Origin: Pseudomonas sp. ADAK18
Lineage (GTDB): Bacteria > Pseudomonadota > Gammaproteobacteria > Pseudomonadales > Pseudomonadaceae
NCBI RefSeq assembly: GCF_012935695.1
Contig: NZ_CP052859.1
Location: 4,257,001-4,321,000 of the forward strand
Direction: 5' to 3'
Length of the DNA stretch: 64,000 bases
The first letter of the stretch is position 1, and each line of letters starts with the position of its first letter. A model generated the notes under the pieces. That model searched no databases and was not told the DNA's origin. It saw nothing but the letters and a program-made list of their open reading frames with translations. Made by a program: the position numbers and the translations under genes. Positions 50,623-59,718 of this stretch are shown piece after piece.

Positions 50623-51129
50623 TCAGTCGACTTGCAACTCACGCCACATGTGAATCTTGTCGAAGTAGTCGACTCCCACCCGCACCGCCAACGGCTCCAG
50701 CCCGTACTGAATAAAACCGCACCGCTGATAAAGGGCAAACGCTGCCTCATTGCCGGCGGTGACGGTCAACTGAACCAACTTCACGTCAGGATGCTTGTGC
50801 GCCTCAACAAGCGCCGCTTCAACCAGCCGCCGGCCCAACCCGCGCTGTTGAAACGCCTCGGCGACGTACATCCCGAATAGCGTCACCTTGTGCCGAGCCT
50901 TTTCCCGAGGCTCGAACGCCAGGCCAACAATGCCCGCCAATTCCGCCCCTTCAAACCCGCCAATCACCCGATCCAGCGGACTCTCCAAGCGCTTCTCCCA
51001 CCAGCTCAAGGGCATCGCTGCACGCTCGGTAACGCTGGAAGTAAACGCCTGTGGATAAGTGCCATAAGCCTGGAGCATCAACGCCCGATAGGCTGGGGCA
51101 TCGCCGGCGGCCAAACCTCGGATATTCAT
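50623..51129 (-). CDS. GNAT-family N-acetyltransferase
   Basis: 168-residue acetyltransferase with one GNAT fold. The acetyl-CoA loop is YVAEAFQQRGLGRRLVEAAL (about 88-107), and TAGNEAAFALYQRCGF is the usual motif B. It follows the LysE gene with a 4-nt overlap, so the two are coupled. Acceptor substrate unknown; an amino acid or amine related to what the exporter handles is possible. Confidence 0.9.
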   Translation of the reverse strand: MNIRGLAAGDAPAYRALMLQAYGTYPQAFTSSVTERAAMPLSWWEKRLESPLDRVIGGFEGAELAGIVGLAFEPREKARHKVTLFGMYVAEAFQQRGLGRRLVEAALVEAHKHPDVKLVQLTVTAGNEAAFALYQRCGFIQYGLEPLAVRVGVDYFDKIHMWRELQVD

Positions 51130-51764
51130 GCGCTGCGCCGCTGCTCAAGCATCAGCCGAACGGCCAAGGCTGCCAGCACAAACCCCATGAAATAGCGCTG
51201 CACCGCCAGCCAGCTCGGGTTGTTGATAAACCAGCCGGCAATGGTAGCGGCGAAGAGCGAGATCAGCAGGTTCACCATGAAGCTCACGCTGATCTGGGTC
51301 ATGCCGAGCATCAGGCTCTGGGTAAACACCGAACCGTGCTCCGGGGTGATGAACTGCGGGAACACCGAGAGGTAGAACACGGCAATTTTCGGGTTCAGGG
51401 CACTGGTGAGAAAGCCCATCAGCACCAGCTTGCGCGAAGAGTCCGGCGGCAGTTGCTGGGCCTCGAACGGCGAGCGCCCCCCCGGTTTGACGGCTTGCCA
51501 GGCCAACCACAACAGGTACAGGGCGCCGGCCCATTTCATTGCTTCATAAGCCATCGGCACCGCAAGAAACACCGCCGTCAAACCAGCGGCGGCGGCGAAC
51601 AGGTGGACGAAGAATCCCGCCACCACGCCCAGCAGCGATATGACCCCGGCCTTGCGGCCCTGGCAGATCGAGCGGGAGATCAGGTAGATCATGTTCGGCC
51701 CGGGTGTGAGCACCAACAGCAGGGAAGCTGCAGCGAAAATCAGCAGGTCTTGGGTCGCAATCAC
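51126..51764 (-). CDS. LysE/RhtB-family amino acid exporter
   Basis: 212-residue inner-membrane protein with about six helices. The N-terminal family motif LTPGPNMIYLISRSICQGRKAG is clear, as is the central PKIAVFYLSVFPQFI. Members export amino acids such as threonine, homoserine or lysine. Upstream in a two-gene unit with the GNAT gene. The particular substrate cannot be read. Confidence 0.92.
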   Translation of the reverse strand: MIATQDLLIFAAASLLLVLTPGPNMIYLISRSICQGRKAGVISLLGVVAGFFVHLFAAAAGLTAVFLAVPMAYEAMKWAGALYLLWLAWQAVKPGGRSPFEAQQLPPDSSRKLVLMGFLTSALNPKIAVFYLSVFPQFITPEHGSVFTQSLMLGMTQISVSFMVNLLISLFAATIAGWFINNPSWLAVQRYFMGFVLAALAVRLMLEQRRSA

Positions 51765-51790
51765 GGTTCAATCCTTTGAGCCTGTGGGGG

Positions 51791-52201
51791 TCAGGCAGTG
51801 GCCAGAGATGAGCGATAAAACGGCAGAATCAGGTCCCGTGTCAACGGCGCCAGCACCAAGTCGCCGTCACCGGCCGGATCGATCCAGCGCACCTCTTCAA
51901 TCTCGGCAGCGGGCGTCACTGGCACGTCGATATTGACCTGGAACAGCTCGGCCTCCACGACGAAGCCCGGCTCGTTGGCGGCGGGCGCCGAGAATTGGCC
52001 GAGGTAGATGGCCGCCGCCGGATCGATGCGCAGCCCTAACTCTTCGTGCAGCTCCCGGACCAAGGCCTCGGCTGGCTGCTCGCCTGCATCGATCTTGCCG
52101 CCCGGCTGCATAAAGGCCTGGGTACCGCGCTTGCGGACCAGCAGGGTTTGGCCATCGCTGCCGATCAACAGGGCGGCGGCGATGTGGATAGTTCCGGACA
52201 T
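51791..52201 (-). CDS. NUDIX hydrolase
   Basis: 136-residue pyrophosphohydrolase. The Nudix box (GKIDAGEQPAEALVRELHEELGL) is intact with the REx2EE core (RELHEEL). I start at the ATG at 52201 (MSGTIHIAAALLIG); the open frame reaches ten codons further. Substrate unknown (nucleotide sugar or oxidised nucleotide). 26 nt upstream of the LysE gene on the same strand, possibly one unit with LysE and GNAT. Confidence 0.92.
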   Translation of the reverse strand: MSGTIHIAAALLIGSDGQTLLVRKRGTQAFMQPGGKIDAGEQPAEALVRELHEELGLRIDPAAAIYLGQFSAPAANEPGFVVEAELFQVNIDVPVTPAAEIEEVRWIDPAGDGDLVLAPLTRDLILPFYRSSLATA

Positions 52202-52434
52202 GAAGTAAACGCCTCTGAGTAAAGGCGGCAAGGATCACATGCGCGTCAACGGCAGGCAACCGAATCGCCCTGAGCTGTACGAAGCGCCAGCGTGGATACG
52301 CCACCCGCGTCGTTTTTTTATCCGCCATACATGCACCGCAACACCCATTACTGCCAGCCATAGACTCAGAACACATAGTCAATCGGGCGCGCCGCATCCT
52401 GAGTGCGTTGCGCCTCATTTATACGGGTTCCAAC

Positions 52435-55400
52435 ATGCACATTTCATTGCTCCCCTCCCAAGACCAACAGGGTGACGCCCCTGAACAGATCCAGGTCGCC
52501 ACTGTGGCAGCCCATCCCTTGCAGCCCGTGACGCTGCCGGTGGTAGCGCCTGCGCAGCTATCGATCGACGAACAGCAAGCGCACCTTATTCGCGAGCTCG
52601 GCAATCTTAATGCCCGAACCGACGATCTGATGCACGAACAGCCGAGCCTGGAGGCTGTATATCAGCAGAAATTGGCCGCAACATTTCCCGATTTACCCAG
52701 GCCCATCAACCCAAATAGCATCTTTTACAGTCGTTACCGCGAGGACCGCGAGGGGCAACGACAACTCCTGTCTTGCGAACTTCTGGGGTCGCTATTGAAC
52801 AAGGTACGGGCTCCTGGTGGGGGCGCATACCTGACAGAGACCGGCGCCTTCTACCGGGAACGCAACACACTGGAGGCGGACAAAAGCATCTCAGCAATCG
52901 GTTCGCCGGCGACAATCGCCAGCGCGCTGGAAATAGCCTTCACGATGAGCCTGAATGAATTCTGGGGGGCTCGCGAGGACGAACAACCCAACACTGAAGA
53001 GCAGTTGCTTGCCCTGCGCCGACAGGTCCTCGCCCATCAGTTGGCATTGCGCACGGTCGACGGCACGCTGTCGGCCGACGGACGGACGCTGGCAGATAAC
53101 CTACTGAAATATCCGGACGCAACAGCACGGGAAAAGGCGTTCGCCGCCGGCAACAGGCCTGGGGTATATCGGCTGACATTGGAGGACGGCAGTGAATTCG
53201 CTGGCGCATTTATCCTGAGTGCCAGAGATGGAACGCCGCCAGCGGGCAACGTGATGCTGTACAGCCCAGGCGAGGGATTTGAGGAATATGAAAATCTCAG
53301 TCGCTTGAATGAAACAGTAGCGGCACGCGTACGTGACAACGGATCAGCAGGCAAGCTGCTGGCCGGTAGCCTGCCTGCAGCGGCTCGTACTCAATTGTCC
53401 CGCCTGCCCGTGTTGGCAACGCGACCACCCAAAATAGAAGCCGATGTGATTGCAGACAGTGTCCGCTCACTGCGGATCCGGCAACACTTCCGTATCCGCG
53501 AGGCCCTGCGTGGGGAGACATTGCCGGTAACAGGCGAACTCGATCTGGCTGCTGATCTGACGCCGCAACTGGATGCCTGCGCGGCCCTGGCGGCTCGCAA
53601 CCTACGCTTGGTGGAGCCGCACGAACCCGACTGGCTGATAGCTGCCAGCCCAGTAGATCAAGTTCGGTACAGGCAACTGGAAAAGGCGATGATTGACAGC
53701 AACGAGGTGCTCATCCCTGTGCTTGAGAAGATCTCGACACTGAAATCGTTTTCAGAAAACGAAACCCACAACGTACTGAAAATACAGAAACCGGCGTATG
53801 CCGATGTGGATATTGCCCCCTATGACAGCCTGGTGCATCTGCGCTTGATCGCCACTAACACATTCGATGTGAAGGGGTATCGCGACGAGGAAACCGCAAC
53901 CGTCTATATCTGCGAGGACCCAAAGATAGACATCCCGCAGTTTCTGAAGAACCCATCATTGAAACGAGGCTCCTGGAAGACCAAGGACGTCGTGGATTTG
54001 CGGACCCTGGGAAGTTACGCCCGGCGTAACGTCGACCCTTGGTCCGCCCATGAGGTACACAGAACAATCACCGCTACCGCCGACATTATCGACATCTCGG
54101 GAGAAAAGAGAGGCACGCTCGGCAATGCGGATTTACGCGTTCTCGCCCAGCAGGCCAATATTGCCGAAAAATATGACGAGTATCTCAGGTCAGCCTTCTC
54201 GCCGAGCGGCGCGGGAAACATCTTTGCCACCGCCTGGCAACGCGCCAATGCAGCGAAAATGAACAAGGATGCTCTTGAGAGCCGGCTGAATCCTGCAGCC
54301 TACAGCCTGTTTACTTTCAAGACGCCCGGCAGCGGATTTGACTGGATAAAGGCGATAACGGAGCACCCCGATTCGGCAAGCCGCCCCCAGGTCAGCGGAT
54401 TCGATATTGAGGGCAACCTGTTGATGATAGGCAGCGCGCTGGAAGGGGGTCAGGGAGGACAGGTCATCAATGGCGTCGCGGTCATTCAGCGAAAAGGCAC
54501 CGGCACCGGCGGAGTCAGCGTCCTGTATACGCCGGATGCACCAGATGGCGTGGCATTCAGAGAGCTGGTCGATGGGCTGACGCAAGTGGACACGCTGAAG
54601 GCAAAGCCCGAATGGCGAGCCTATTTGACTCAACGGATGGCGACAAACGATGTACAGGAGCTTGCTCGGATCTTCAGCGATACACGCGGTGTGCACCGTT
54701 ATGCCTTGAAGCCGATAACCGGTAATTTTCAGGCGTACCTGTATGCGGCGCAACTTGGCTTTCAACTCGCGCACGCGGATTACCGCTCCCGAAGTAACGA
54801 GGAAATTTCACGAGAATCGACGGTAAATGCTTTTATGTTCGCCGCTGAGGTCACCGATTTTCTGATAGATCTAGTGCCGGCCAAGGCAGCACTGTCGTTT
54901 TTGCGCAGGGGAATCATGGGCGCGCTGCACAAAGCTCTAAAGCTGGGGCACCGTATCCCCGGGCTTGTCAACAAAGTCAGCGGAGGCCGAAAAGCCAGCA
55001 TTGAGATCGGAAAAGCATCGATCCGGCCGCTGGAGCCGGCCTGGGTCAATGTCACAGAGTATCGGTTACCTAAACAGATCGACCCGCTCTTTGACGTGGA
55101 GATGTTTGCACAGACGAACACTTACAAGTGGTCGCGCAGTACGGGAAGCGCACCTTACTTTATCGACAACCGAAATAACCAATTTGTCGCGATGAGGGAT
55201 GAAGCGGGGCGCTATTACCTATACTCGTCCTATATGAAGGACGGCGCGCGGTGTATAAAAGACCCCGCTGGGAGCAAAGTGGACTTTATCGTCGTGCCGG
55301 GAGACGCAAAAAGCTGGAAGCCGCGTTTCGAGAGGACAGTAACAGGCGGAGGGTTAATCTGGAGTACCCTGCGCCCTCTCACGGCGGCACAGCAAGTGGA

Positions 55401-56625
55401 TAATGATCTGATCTCGGCGCTTCGCATTTATTCAACAGAAACGGAAATGCCACACTTCGTAGAAATCCTCAAAGAATTAAGTGATCCTCAAAAAAAACAA
55501 CTACTTGATAACGCTCGACAACGGTTGGGTACCGATGTAGATGAAACTGAATTTCGTCGCATGGTATCGAGACAACGGAGTTTAAGCCAAAGCGCTAAAA
55601 CCAAATTACGTGATGCGCTGCTGACTCTACGATCTGACACGGACATTTTCAGCCACATCAACAGATCAACTAGCTTCCTGACCCCACCACTCTCCCCCTC
55701 AAACAAGGAACAACTTTATAGAAAAATAAAAAGAATCATTGGGAAAAATGATGACTTTTCAAAACACATCAGATCATCCATTAGGGTTCTAGACCCCGAA
55801 ACAGGAGCACACTTTGTAGGTTATGCCATTACGCCCAAGCAGTTGAGCAACCTGAACAAATTTGATCAAAAATACAAACTTTCAACTTGGGCGACCGACA
55901 GCCTTAATGACTTTCTAAACGAAAAGGGACGACGACAAATCCTTAGCAATATAGCAGCCGATAACAAAATCACACCGCAAGAGGCACTGGAACTGCTTGT
56001 ATCGTCGCCCATAATACAAGAAGCATTAAAAACGTTTAAAACAGAAAAATTCATAGAAAAGCTACGAAAACTCGGCGTAGATTCCTTTTCGGGGGATCTG
56101 AAAAAATCCGGCGTGCCTTATATCGCACTGTCCCATGGCAAACAAACAAGCGTCGACCCTGGCGTAAAAATGGTCGACAGCGTAGCCGTCGCTGAGTTTG
56201 AAAAAAACATCCCCCAATTCTCAACACCTTTAGAGTTCCCCACACCCCGAGCTCAAACCCACAGAGTTGATAAACCACCACTTACACCCAGCACTTCTGT
56301 TCCCCAAAGACCACCAGCCATGCGAGATCCAGCAATTAACATCGTGAAACTGGATGAGCTGGCAGAAACCCAAATCCCGCTACTACCCGATAATGCCAGA
56401 GCCAAAATTGAGGAAATTATTCAGGATATTCAAGCAGGTCGTGTTACCCGAAAAAAAATAGGCAAATACACCTATGTTGATTTACCGCAAGTAGAAGTTG
56501 GTACTGGACGTGGTCGATGGCGAGTAGCTTTTGAGAAAACCGGAAAAGAGGATGAGAAAGATATCTTCATACTCAGGGGGATCATTGATTATCACGGTAA
56601 CAAGCAAATAGCCTGGGGAATATAG
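52435..56625 (+). CDS. Giant dermonecrotic-toxin-like protein (DUF6543 type) with AT-rich C-terminal module
   Basis: 1396-residue protein. Residues about 60-420 match what I recall of the DUF6543 dermonecrotic-toxin domain of Pseudomonas (IFYSRYREDREGQRQLLSCE, then long alpha/beta segments). A hydrophobic stretch with basic flanks lies near 800-850 (AAEVTDFLIDLVPAKAALSFL). From about residue 1000 the DNA becomes distinctly AT-rich. Residues about 1257-1296 are a Pro/Thr-rich linker, and the last 95 residues form a compact domain (RGRWRVAFEKTG, DIFILRGIIDYH) resembling RelE/ParE-type folds by eye. There is no signal peptide and no immunity-like gene after it. Start chosen at the ATG at 52435; TTG at 52408 is possible. 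Mode of secretion and toxicity are unproven. Confidence 0.7.
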   Translation: MHISLLPSQDQQGDAPEQIQVATVAAHPLQPVTLPVVAPAQLSIDEQQAHLIRELGNLNARTDDLMHEQPSLEAVYQQKLAATFPDLPRPINPNSIFYSRYREDREGQRQLLSCELLGSLLNKVRAPGGGAYLTETGAFYRERNTLEADKSISAIGSPATIASALEIAFTMSLNEFWGAREDEQPNTEEQLLALRRQVLAHQLALRTVDGTLSADGRTLADNLLKYPDATAREKAFAAGNRPGVYRLTLEDGSEFAGAFILSARDGTPPAGNVMLYSPGEGFEEYENLSRLNETVAARVRDNGSAGKLLAGSLPAAARTQLSRLPVLATRPPKIEADVIADSVRSLRIRQHFRIREALRGETLPVTGELDLAADLTPQLDACAALAARNLRLVEPHEPDWLIAASPVDQVRYRQLEKAMIDSNEVLIPVLEKISTLKSFSENETHNVLKIQKPAYADVDIAPYDSLVHLRLIATNTFDVKGYRDEETATVYICEDPKIDIPQFLKNPSLKRGSWKTKDVVDLRTLGSYARRNVDPWSAHEVHRTITATADIIDISGEKRGTLGNADLRVLAQQANIAEKYDEYLRSAFSPSGAGNIFATAWQRANAAKMNKDALESRLNPAAYSLFTFKTPGSGFDWIKAITEHPDSASRPQVSGFDIEGNLLMIGSALEGGQGGQVINGVAVIQRKGTGTGGVSVLYTPDAPDGVAFRELVDGLTQVDTLKAKPEWRAYLTQRMATNDVQELARIFSDTRGVHRYALKPITGNFQAYLYAAQLGFQLAHADYRSRSNEEISRESTVNAFMFAAEVTDFLIDLVPAKAALSFLRRGIMGALHKALKLGHRIPGLVNKVSGGRKASIEIGKASIRPLEPAWVNVTEYRLPKQIDPLFDVEMFAQTNTYKWSRSTGSAPYFIDNRNNQFVAMRDEAGRYYLYSSYMKDGARCIKDPAGSKVDFIVVPGDAKSWKPRFERTVTGGGLIWSTLRPLTAAQQVDNDLISALRIYSTETEMPHFVEILKELSDPQKKQLLDNARQRLGTDVDETEFRRMVSRQRSLSQSAKTKLRDALLTLRSDTDIFSHINRSTSFLTPPLSPSNKEQLYRKIKRIIGKNDDFSKHIRSSIRVLDPETGAHFVGYAITPKQLSNLNKFDQKYKLSTWATDSLNDFLNEKGRRQILSNIAADNKITPQEALELLVSSPIIQEALKTFKTEKFIEKLRKLGVDSFSGDLKKSGVPYIALSHGKQTSVDPGVKMVDSVAVAEFEKNIPQFSTPLEFPTPRAQTHRVDKPPLTPSTSVPQRPPAMRDPAINIVKLDELAETQIPLLPDNARAKIEEIIQDIQAGRVTRKKIGKYTYVDLPQVEVGTGRGRWRVAFEKTGKEDEKDIFILRGIIDYHGNKQIAWGI

Positions 56626-56716
56626 GAGGTAACACGTTGGAGCTTTATCTTCAGGTGCCCCTGCACGGCACAGGAAAGCGAACGCCGCCTCGCCGGGGCC
56701 CGACCGTTGCAGGCAG

Positions 56717-58063
56717 CTAGGCGAGAAGCGGCGCCTCATCGGGCTCTTTGATAAACACGCTGTACTTGGCCCCTTCCATCGCCTCAAAGGCAATCAGCTT
56801 ATCCACCAACGGCAGGTTCAGCACCTTGCCGGCGTTGAGCAGCAACATACCGTTGTCGGCGTTGAGGTTGCGGGCCAACACCATGCCTTCGGCCAGTTCG
56901 CGAGTGCTGAGCACCTTGACGCTCGGATCACCCAAGGTCACATCGCTGAGGAACGCAGCGCAGGCCTGGATGAAATCTTCCACCATGTCCGGATCGTAGA
57001 GGCGCCCGGCGTATTTGCGGATGTACAGCAGCGCCTCATCGCTGTTCATCTGCCGCTCCAGAATCAACCCGTGTTGCAGTTCTATGAAATCCACCGCCAG
57101 TTTCAGCAATCGCGAGCCGAATGGAATCGCCTCGCCCTTGAGGTGATCGGGGAAACCCGTTCCGTCCCAACGTTCCTGATGATGACGGATCAGCCGGGCT
57201 GCATCTTTCATCGGCTCCAGGGTCATCAGCAGCGACTCGCTCTGGGCCGGATACGCCCGATAGCGCTCGCGGTCGGTGCCGTGCAGCATATCGGCCGGAG
57301 CGATCATCATGCTGTCGCTCCAGCTGAGCTTGCCGATGTTGTAGAGCGCGGCGGCCATGGTCAGGTCGCGGTTGCTGGCTTCATCCAGACCATGGGTGTT
57401 GCACCAGGTGCGTACCAGTTCGATGGTCTGCCGGTTGGTTTGCTTGCTGCGGGGCAGGCGCAGGTTGGCCAGCAGCGAGAACACTTCAGTGCCCGTTGCA
57501 TAGCTGTGTTTGAGTTCTTCATAGGCCAGGTCGAGCATATCGGCGGTTTGCTGCAACTCACTGGTACGTGACGCTACGTGCTTTTCCAGGGAGGCGTTCA
57601 GATGCTTGAGCTCGTCATTCTGTTGGCGAATCAGTTGTTCCAGTCGCAGACGCTCACGCTCTGAATGTTGGTGGGCCAGGGATTGGCGCAGCGCCAGCAG
57701 CAACTCTTCGTCCTTCCAGGGTTTGCTGAGGTAACGGTAGATCTGCCCTTCGTTGATCGCCTTGATGATCAGGGTCAGGTCGGTCTCACCGGTCAACAGG
57801 ATGCGCACGGTGTGGGGATAATCATGATGGATCTGCGCCAGCAATGAGGCGCCATCCATATCCGGCAGGCGCGCAGCGCTCATCACCAGATCGACGGGAT
57901 GGCGAGCCAGAATGTCCAGGGCTTCGCCTGCGCGGGTGGCGCTGTACAACTCGAAGGGTTCCAGGCTCAGCAACTGTGTCAGGCGGTCAAGAACGTCCTG
58001 ATGCGCATCGATCAACAACAACACCGGACGGTTGGCATCTGAAAAGGGAAGGGACTCTCCCAT
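56717..58063 (-). CDS. Degenerate HD-GYP response regulator (YN-GYP, PA2572-like)
   Basis: 448-residue protein: receiver domain (about 12-130), coiled coil (LEQLIRQQNDELKHLNASLEKHV), then an HD-GYP fold. The catalytic HD pair is replaced (AALYNIGKLS, Tyr-Asn) and the GYP motif reads GFP (HHQERWDGTGFPDHLKG). The receiver has Ala63 where the phosphoacceptor Asp belongs (MSAARLPDMDG). So neither phosphorylation nor c-di-GMP hydrolysis is expected; a binding or scaffold role is likely. P. aeruginosa PA2572 is a known YN-GYP protein (recall). Start at the ATG at 58063 preceded by GAGG. Confidence 0.85.
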   Translation of the reverse strand: MGESLPFSDANRPVLLLIDAHQDVLDRLTQLLSLEPFELYSATRAGEALDILARHPVDLVMSAARLPDMDGASLLAQIHHDYPHTVRILLTGETDLTLIIKAINEGQIYRYLSKPWKDEELLLALRQSLAHQHSERERLRLEQLIRQQNDELKHLNASLEKHVASRTSELQQTADMLDLAYEELKHSYATGTEVFSLLANLRLPRSKQTNRQTIELVRTWCNTHGLDEASNRDLTMAAALYNIGKLSWSDSMMIAPADMLHGTDRERYRAYPAQSESLLMTLEPMKDAARLIRHHQERWDGTGFPDHLKGEAIPFGSRLLKLAVDFIELQHGLILERQMNSDEALLYIRKYAGRLYDPDMVEDFIQACAAFLSDVTLGDPSVKVLSTRELAEGMVLARNLNADNGMLLLNAGKVLNLPLVDKLIAFEAMEGAKYSVFIKEPDEAPLLA

Positions 58064-58192
58064 GGGGCACCTCGGATCGCGTCGGTATGCGCTTCCTACG
58101 GTCAAGGTAACAGCCTCCTGGCAATTACCCAGTAGTTTAGTCAGCTTTCGTCAAAATGATGGCCTTATGACACTGGTCCGTCAACCGAGCAT

Positions 58193-58226
58193 AAAAAAGC
58201 CGCCTCACTGAATGAAGCGGCCCTGA
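58193..58226 (-). terminator. Terminator of rpmE2
   Basis: On the minus strand, GCCGC and GCGGC arms around a pairable 12-nt loop, followed by six T. 18-20 nt after the rpmE2 stop. Confidence 0.8.
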
Positions 58227-58243
58227 GGTGAAGCGCTTGCTGA

Positions 58244-58516
58244 TCACGCCTCGACGTTTTTCGGGCTCGAACCAAACGAGGCAAAACGCTTGTTGAACCC
58301 GGCAATCCGGCCTTCGGACTGGGTCTTGCGTTGCTGTCCGGTGTACACCGGGTGCGAAGCGCTGGACACGTCGAGAGCGACGTAAGGGTAAGTGTTGCCA
58401 TCACTGTGTTTGTGGGTACGGTCACTGTCGACAGTAGAACCGATCAGGAAGAACACATCGGCGGCGGTGTCGTGGAACAGCACGGTATGGTAGTCGGGAT
58501 GGATACCAGATTTCAT
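58244..58516 (-). CDS. rpmE2: Ribosomal protein L31 type B
   Basis: 90-residue zinc-free form of L31 that replaces the zinc-binding L31 when zinc is scarce. The sequence [24 protein letters not shown] and the C-terminal [24 protein letters not shown] are diagnostic. The CxxC zinc ligands of type A are absent. A Zur-like palindrome lies 33 nt upstream of the ATG at 58516, which fits the known regulation of this paralogue. Confidence 0.94.
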   Translation of the reverse strand: MKSGIHPDYHTVLFHDTAADVFFLIGSTVDSDRTHKHSDGNTYPYVALDVSSASHPVYTGQQRKTQSEGRIAGFNKRFASFGSSPKNVEA

Positions 58517-58548
58517 AAGGCCTCCGGGGCGTCTGGGTGATTTCAATT

Positions 58549-58563
58549 TGTTATACAGTAACA
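58549..58563 (-). promoter_or_regulatory. Candidate Zur box upstream of rpmE2
   Basis: TGTTATACAGTAACA is a near-palindrome with TGTTA/TAACA ends, as in bacterial Zur sites (TGTTATNNNATAACA type). It lies 33-47 nt upstream of the rpmE2 start codon. Confidence 0.6.
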
Positions 58564-58625
58564 CAAATATCACACCCAAACGAGAACCGATTGCAATAAG
58601 AATAGAACCATCGGTGCTGGTTGCA

Positions 58626-59510
58626 TTAACTCAACCATTCGCTCACCTGCTTCAATGCCTCTTTGACAGACTCCGGTGTGGCTTCGTTCTTGATCATCGT
58701 TTCTGCATACCCCTTGACCATTGCCTTGACATCACCACTGGCTGCGCCGGCCATGGCCTTGTCAAAACCGTCCGCCCGGGTCTTTTCAATGCCGGCCTCC
58801 ACGCCCGATTTAACGCCTCCAAGACCTCCCTCAGCGTTTCCAACCCCTTGCAATATGTTGCTCAATCCGGGGACGAACCACAGCGACTGACCCGCCTGGC
58901 TGGCGAGTCCCTGCAGGTTGCCCTTGTTGGTACCGTTGGGCCTTACATAAGGGTCTTTTGTAGCGTCCAGCCGGTGGTCGTCCCTCAAGGCGGTATAACC
59001 TTGCTCTGTGAAGTCTTTCCACATACCGGCAGGAGTACCGTGTCGGGCGTCACCACTGCTGGTAATCCCTTCAAGATCCCCATTGTTATGCGCCGTGCCA
59101 CGCTGCTGACCTGAAGCCGATAACGATGTATCAATGTAGTTGAGCACCTTGGCGGCGTTGAACGCAGCATCGGCCCTGGCGTCCGGGTCTTTGTTTTCCG
59201 CGCTCCAATCACCTAATCGGCTATACGCCTGCTCACGATTGATGTCTTTTTGATGACCAAGATTCTTGAGGATGGGATTGTCATTAATAATCTGCTCGGC
59301 ACTGCGTTTGTCCCCAGGTGGACGCCCCGTGGCGAAATCCGGCTTGAGCCTGACGTCCTGTTCCGGCTTATCGATACCCTTCATCAATTGAAGGGCCCTC
59401 ACGACTTGTTCTGGCGGTACGGCAGGCGTCTCAATAACCCCGGAAGAGCTTTGCGGCACTGGCCCTGTAGAAGAAACAGCAGTAGATAGCGTCATACACG
59501 ACTTACTCAC
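58626..59510 (-). CDS. Probable type III-secreted, HrpK-like protein
   Basis: 294-residue protein with a Ser/Thr-rich, unstructured start ([20 protein letters not shown]) of the kind found on type III substrates. The central part is helical ([38 protein letters not shown], shown here only as start and end: INREQAY, VLNYID). Gly- and Asn-rich middle and amphipathic helices with a weakly hydrophobic stretch near 225-245 follow. By recall it resembles the HrpK-domain translocator group; this is tentative. A hrp box lies 75 nt upstream, strongly suggesting HrpL control. No secretion or chaperone genes are adjacent. ATG at 59495 is an alternative start. Confidence 0.6.
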   Translation of the reverse strand: MSKSCMTLSTAVSSTGPVPQSSSGVIETPAVPPEQVVRALQLMKGIDKPEQDVRLKPDFATGRPPGDKRSAEQIINDNPILKNLGHQKDINREQAYSRLGDWSAENKDPDARADAAFNAAKVLNYIDTSLSASGQQRGTAHNNGDLEGITSSGDARHGTPAGMWKDFTEQGYTALRDDHRLDATKDPYVRPNGTNKGNLQGLASQAGQSLWFVPGLSNILQGVGNAEGGLGGVKSGVEAGIEKTRADGFDKAMAGAASGDVKAMVKGYAETMIKNEATPESVKEALKQVSEWLS

Positions 59511-59584
59511 AGACGTATTAATCGAGACTTCCTGTTGACCGTTGCATCCTTGCCTTGTGTATCAGCCCCACAAAGGCTTGGCCA

Positions 59585-59613
59585 TAAGTGGCGTCGCTGA
59601 GCTGAACAGTTCC
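59585..59613 (-). promoter_or_regulatory. hrp box (HrpL-dependent promoter)
   Basis: On the minus strand, GGAACT, 16 bases, then CCACTTA. The consensus is GGAACC-N15/16-CCACNNA, so only one base differs, and the T form is known in P. syringae. It ends 75 nt before the start at 59510. Confidence 0.8.
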
Positions 59614-59718
59614 TCGATCGGCCTTGGTGCGCCGCAGAGCGCTCAATCCTTGTCCACGGTTTCAGTACTGGCGCAGAATGCGTGACCGACCTGATGAGTC
59701 CGAACCCAAGGAAACCGT

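Noticed and set aside
56626..56716. Possible immunity gene after the toxin-like protein
   Set aside because: The 91-nt gap before the convergent regulator gene contains no start with a usable frame.
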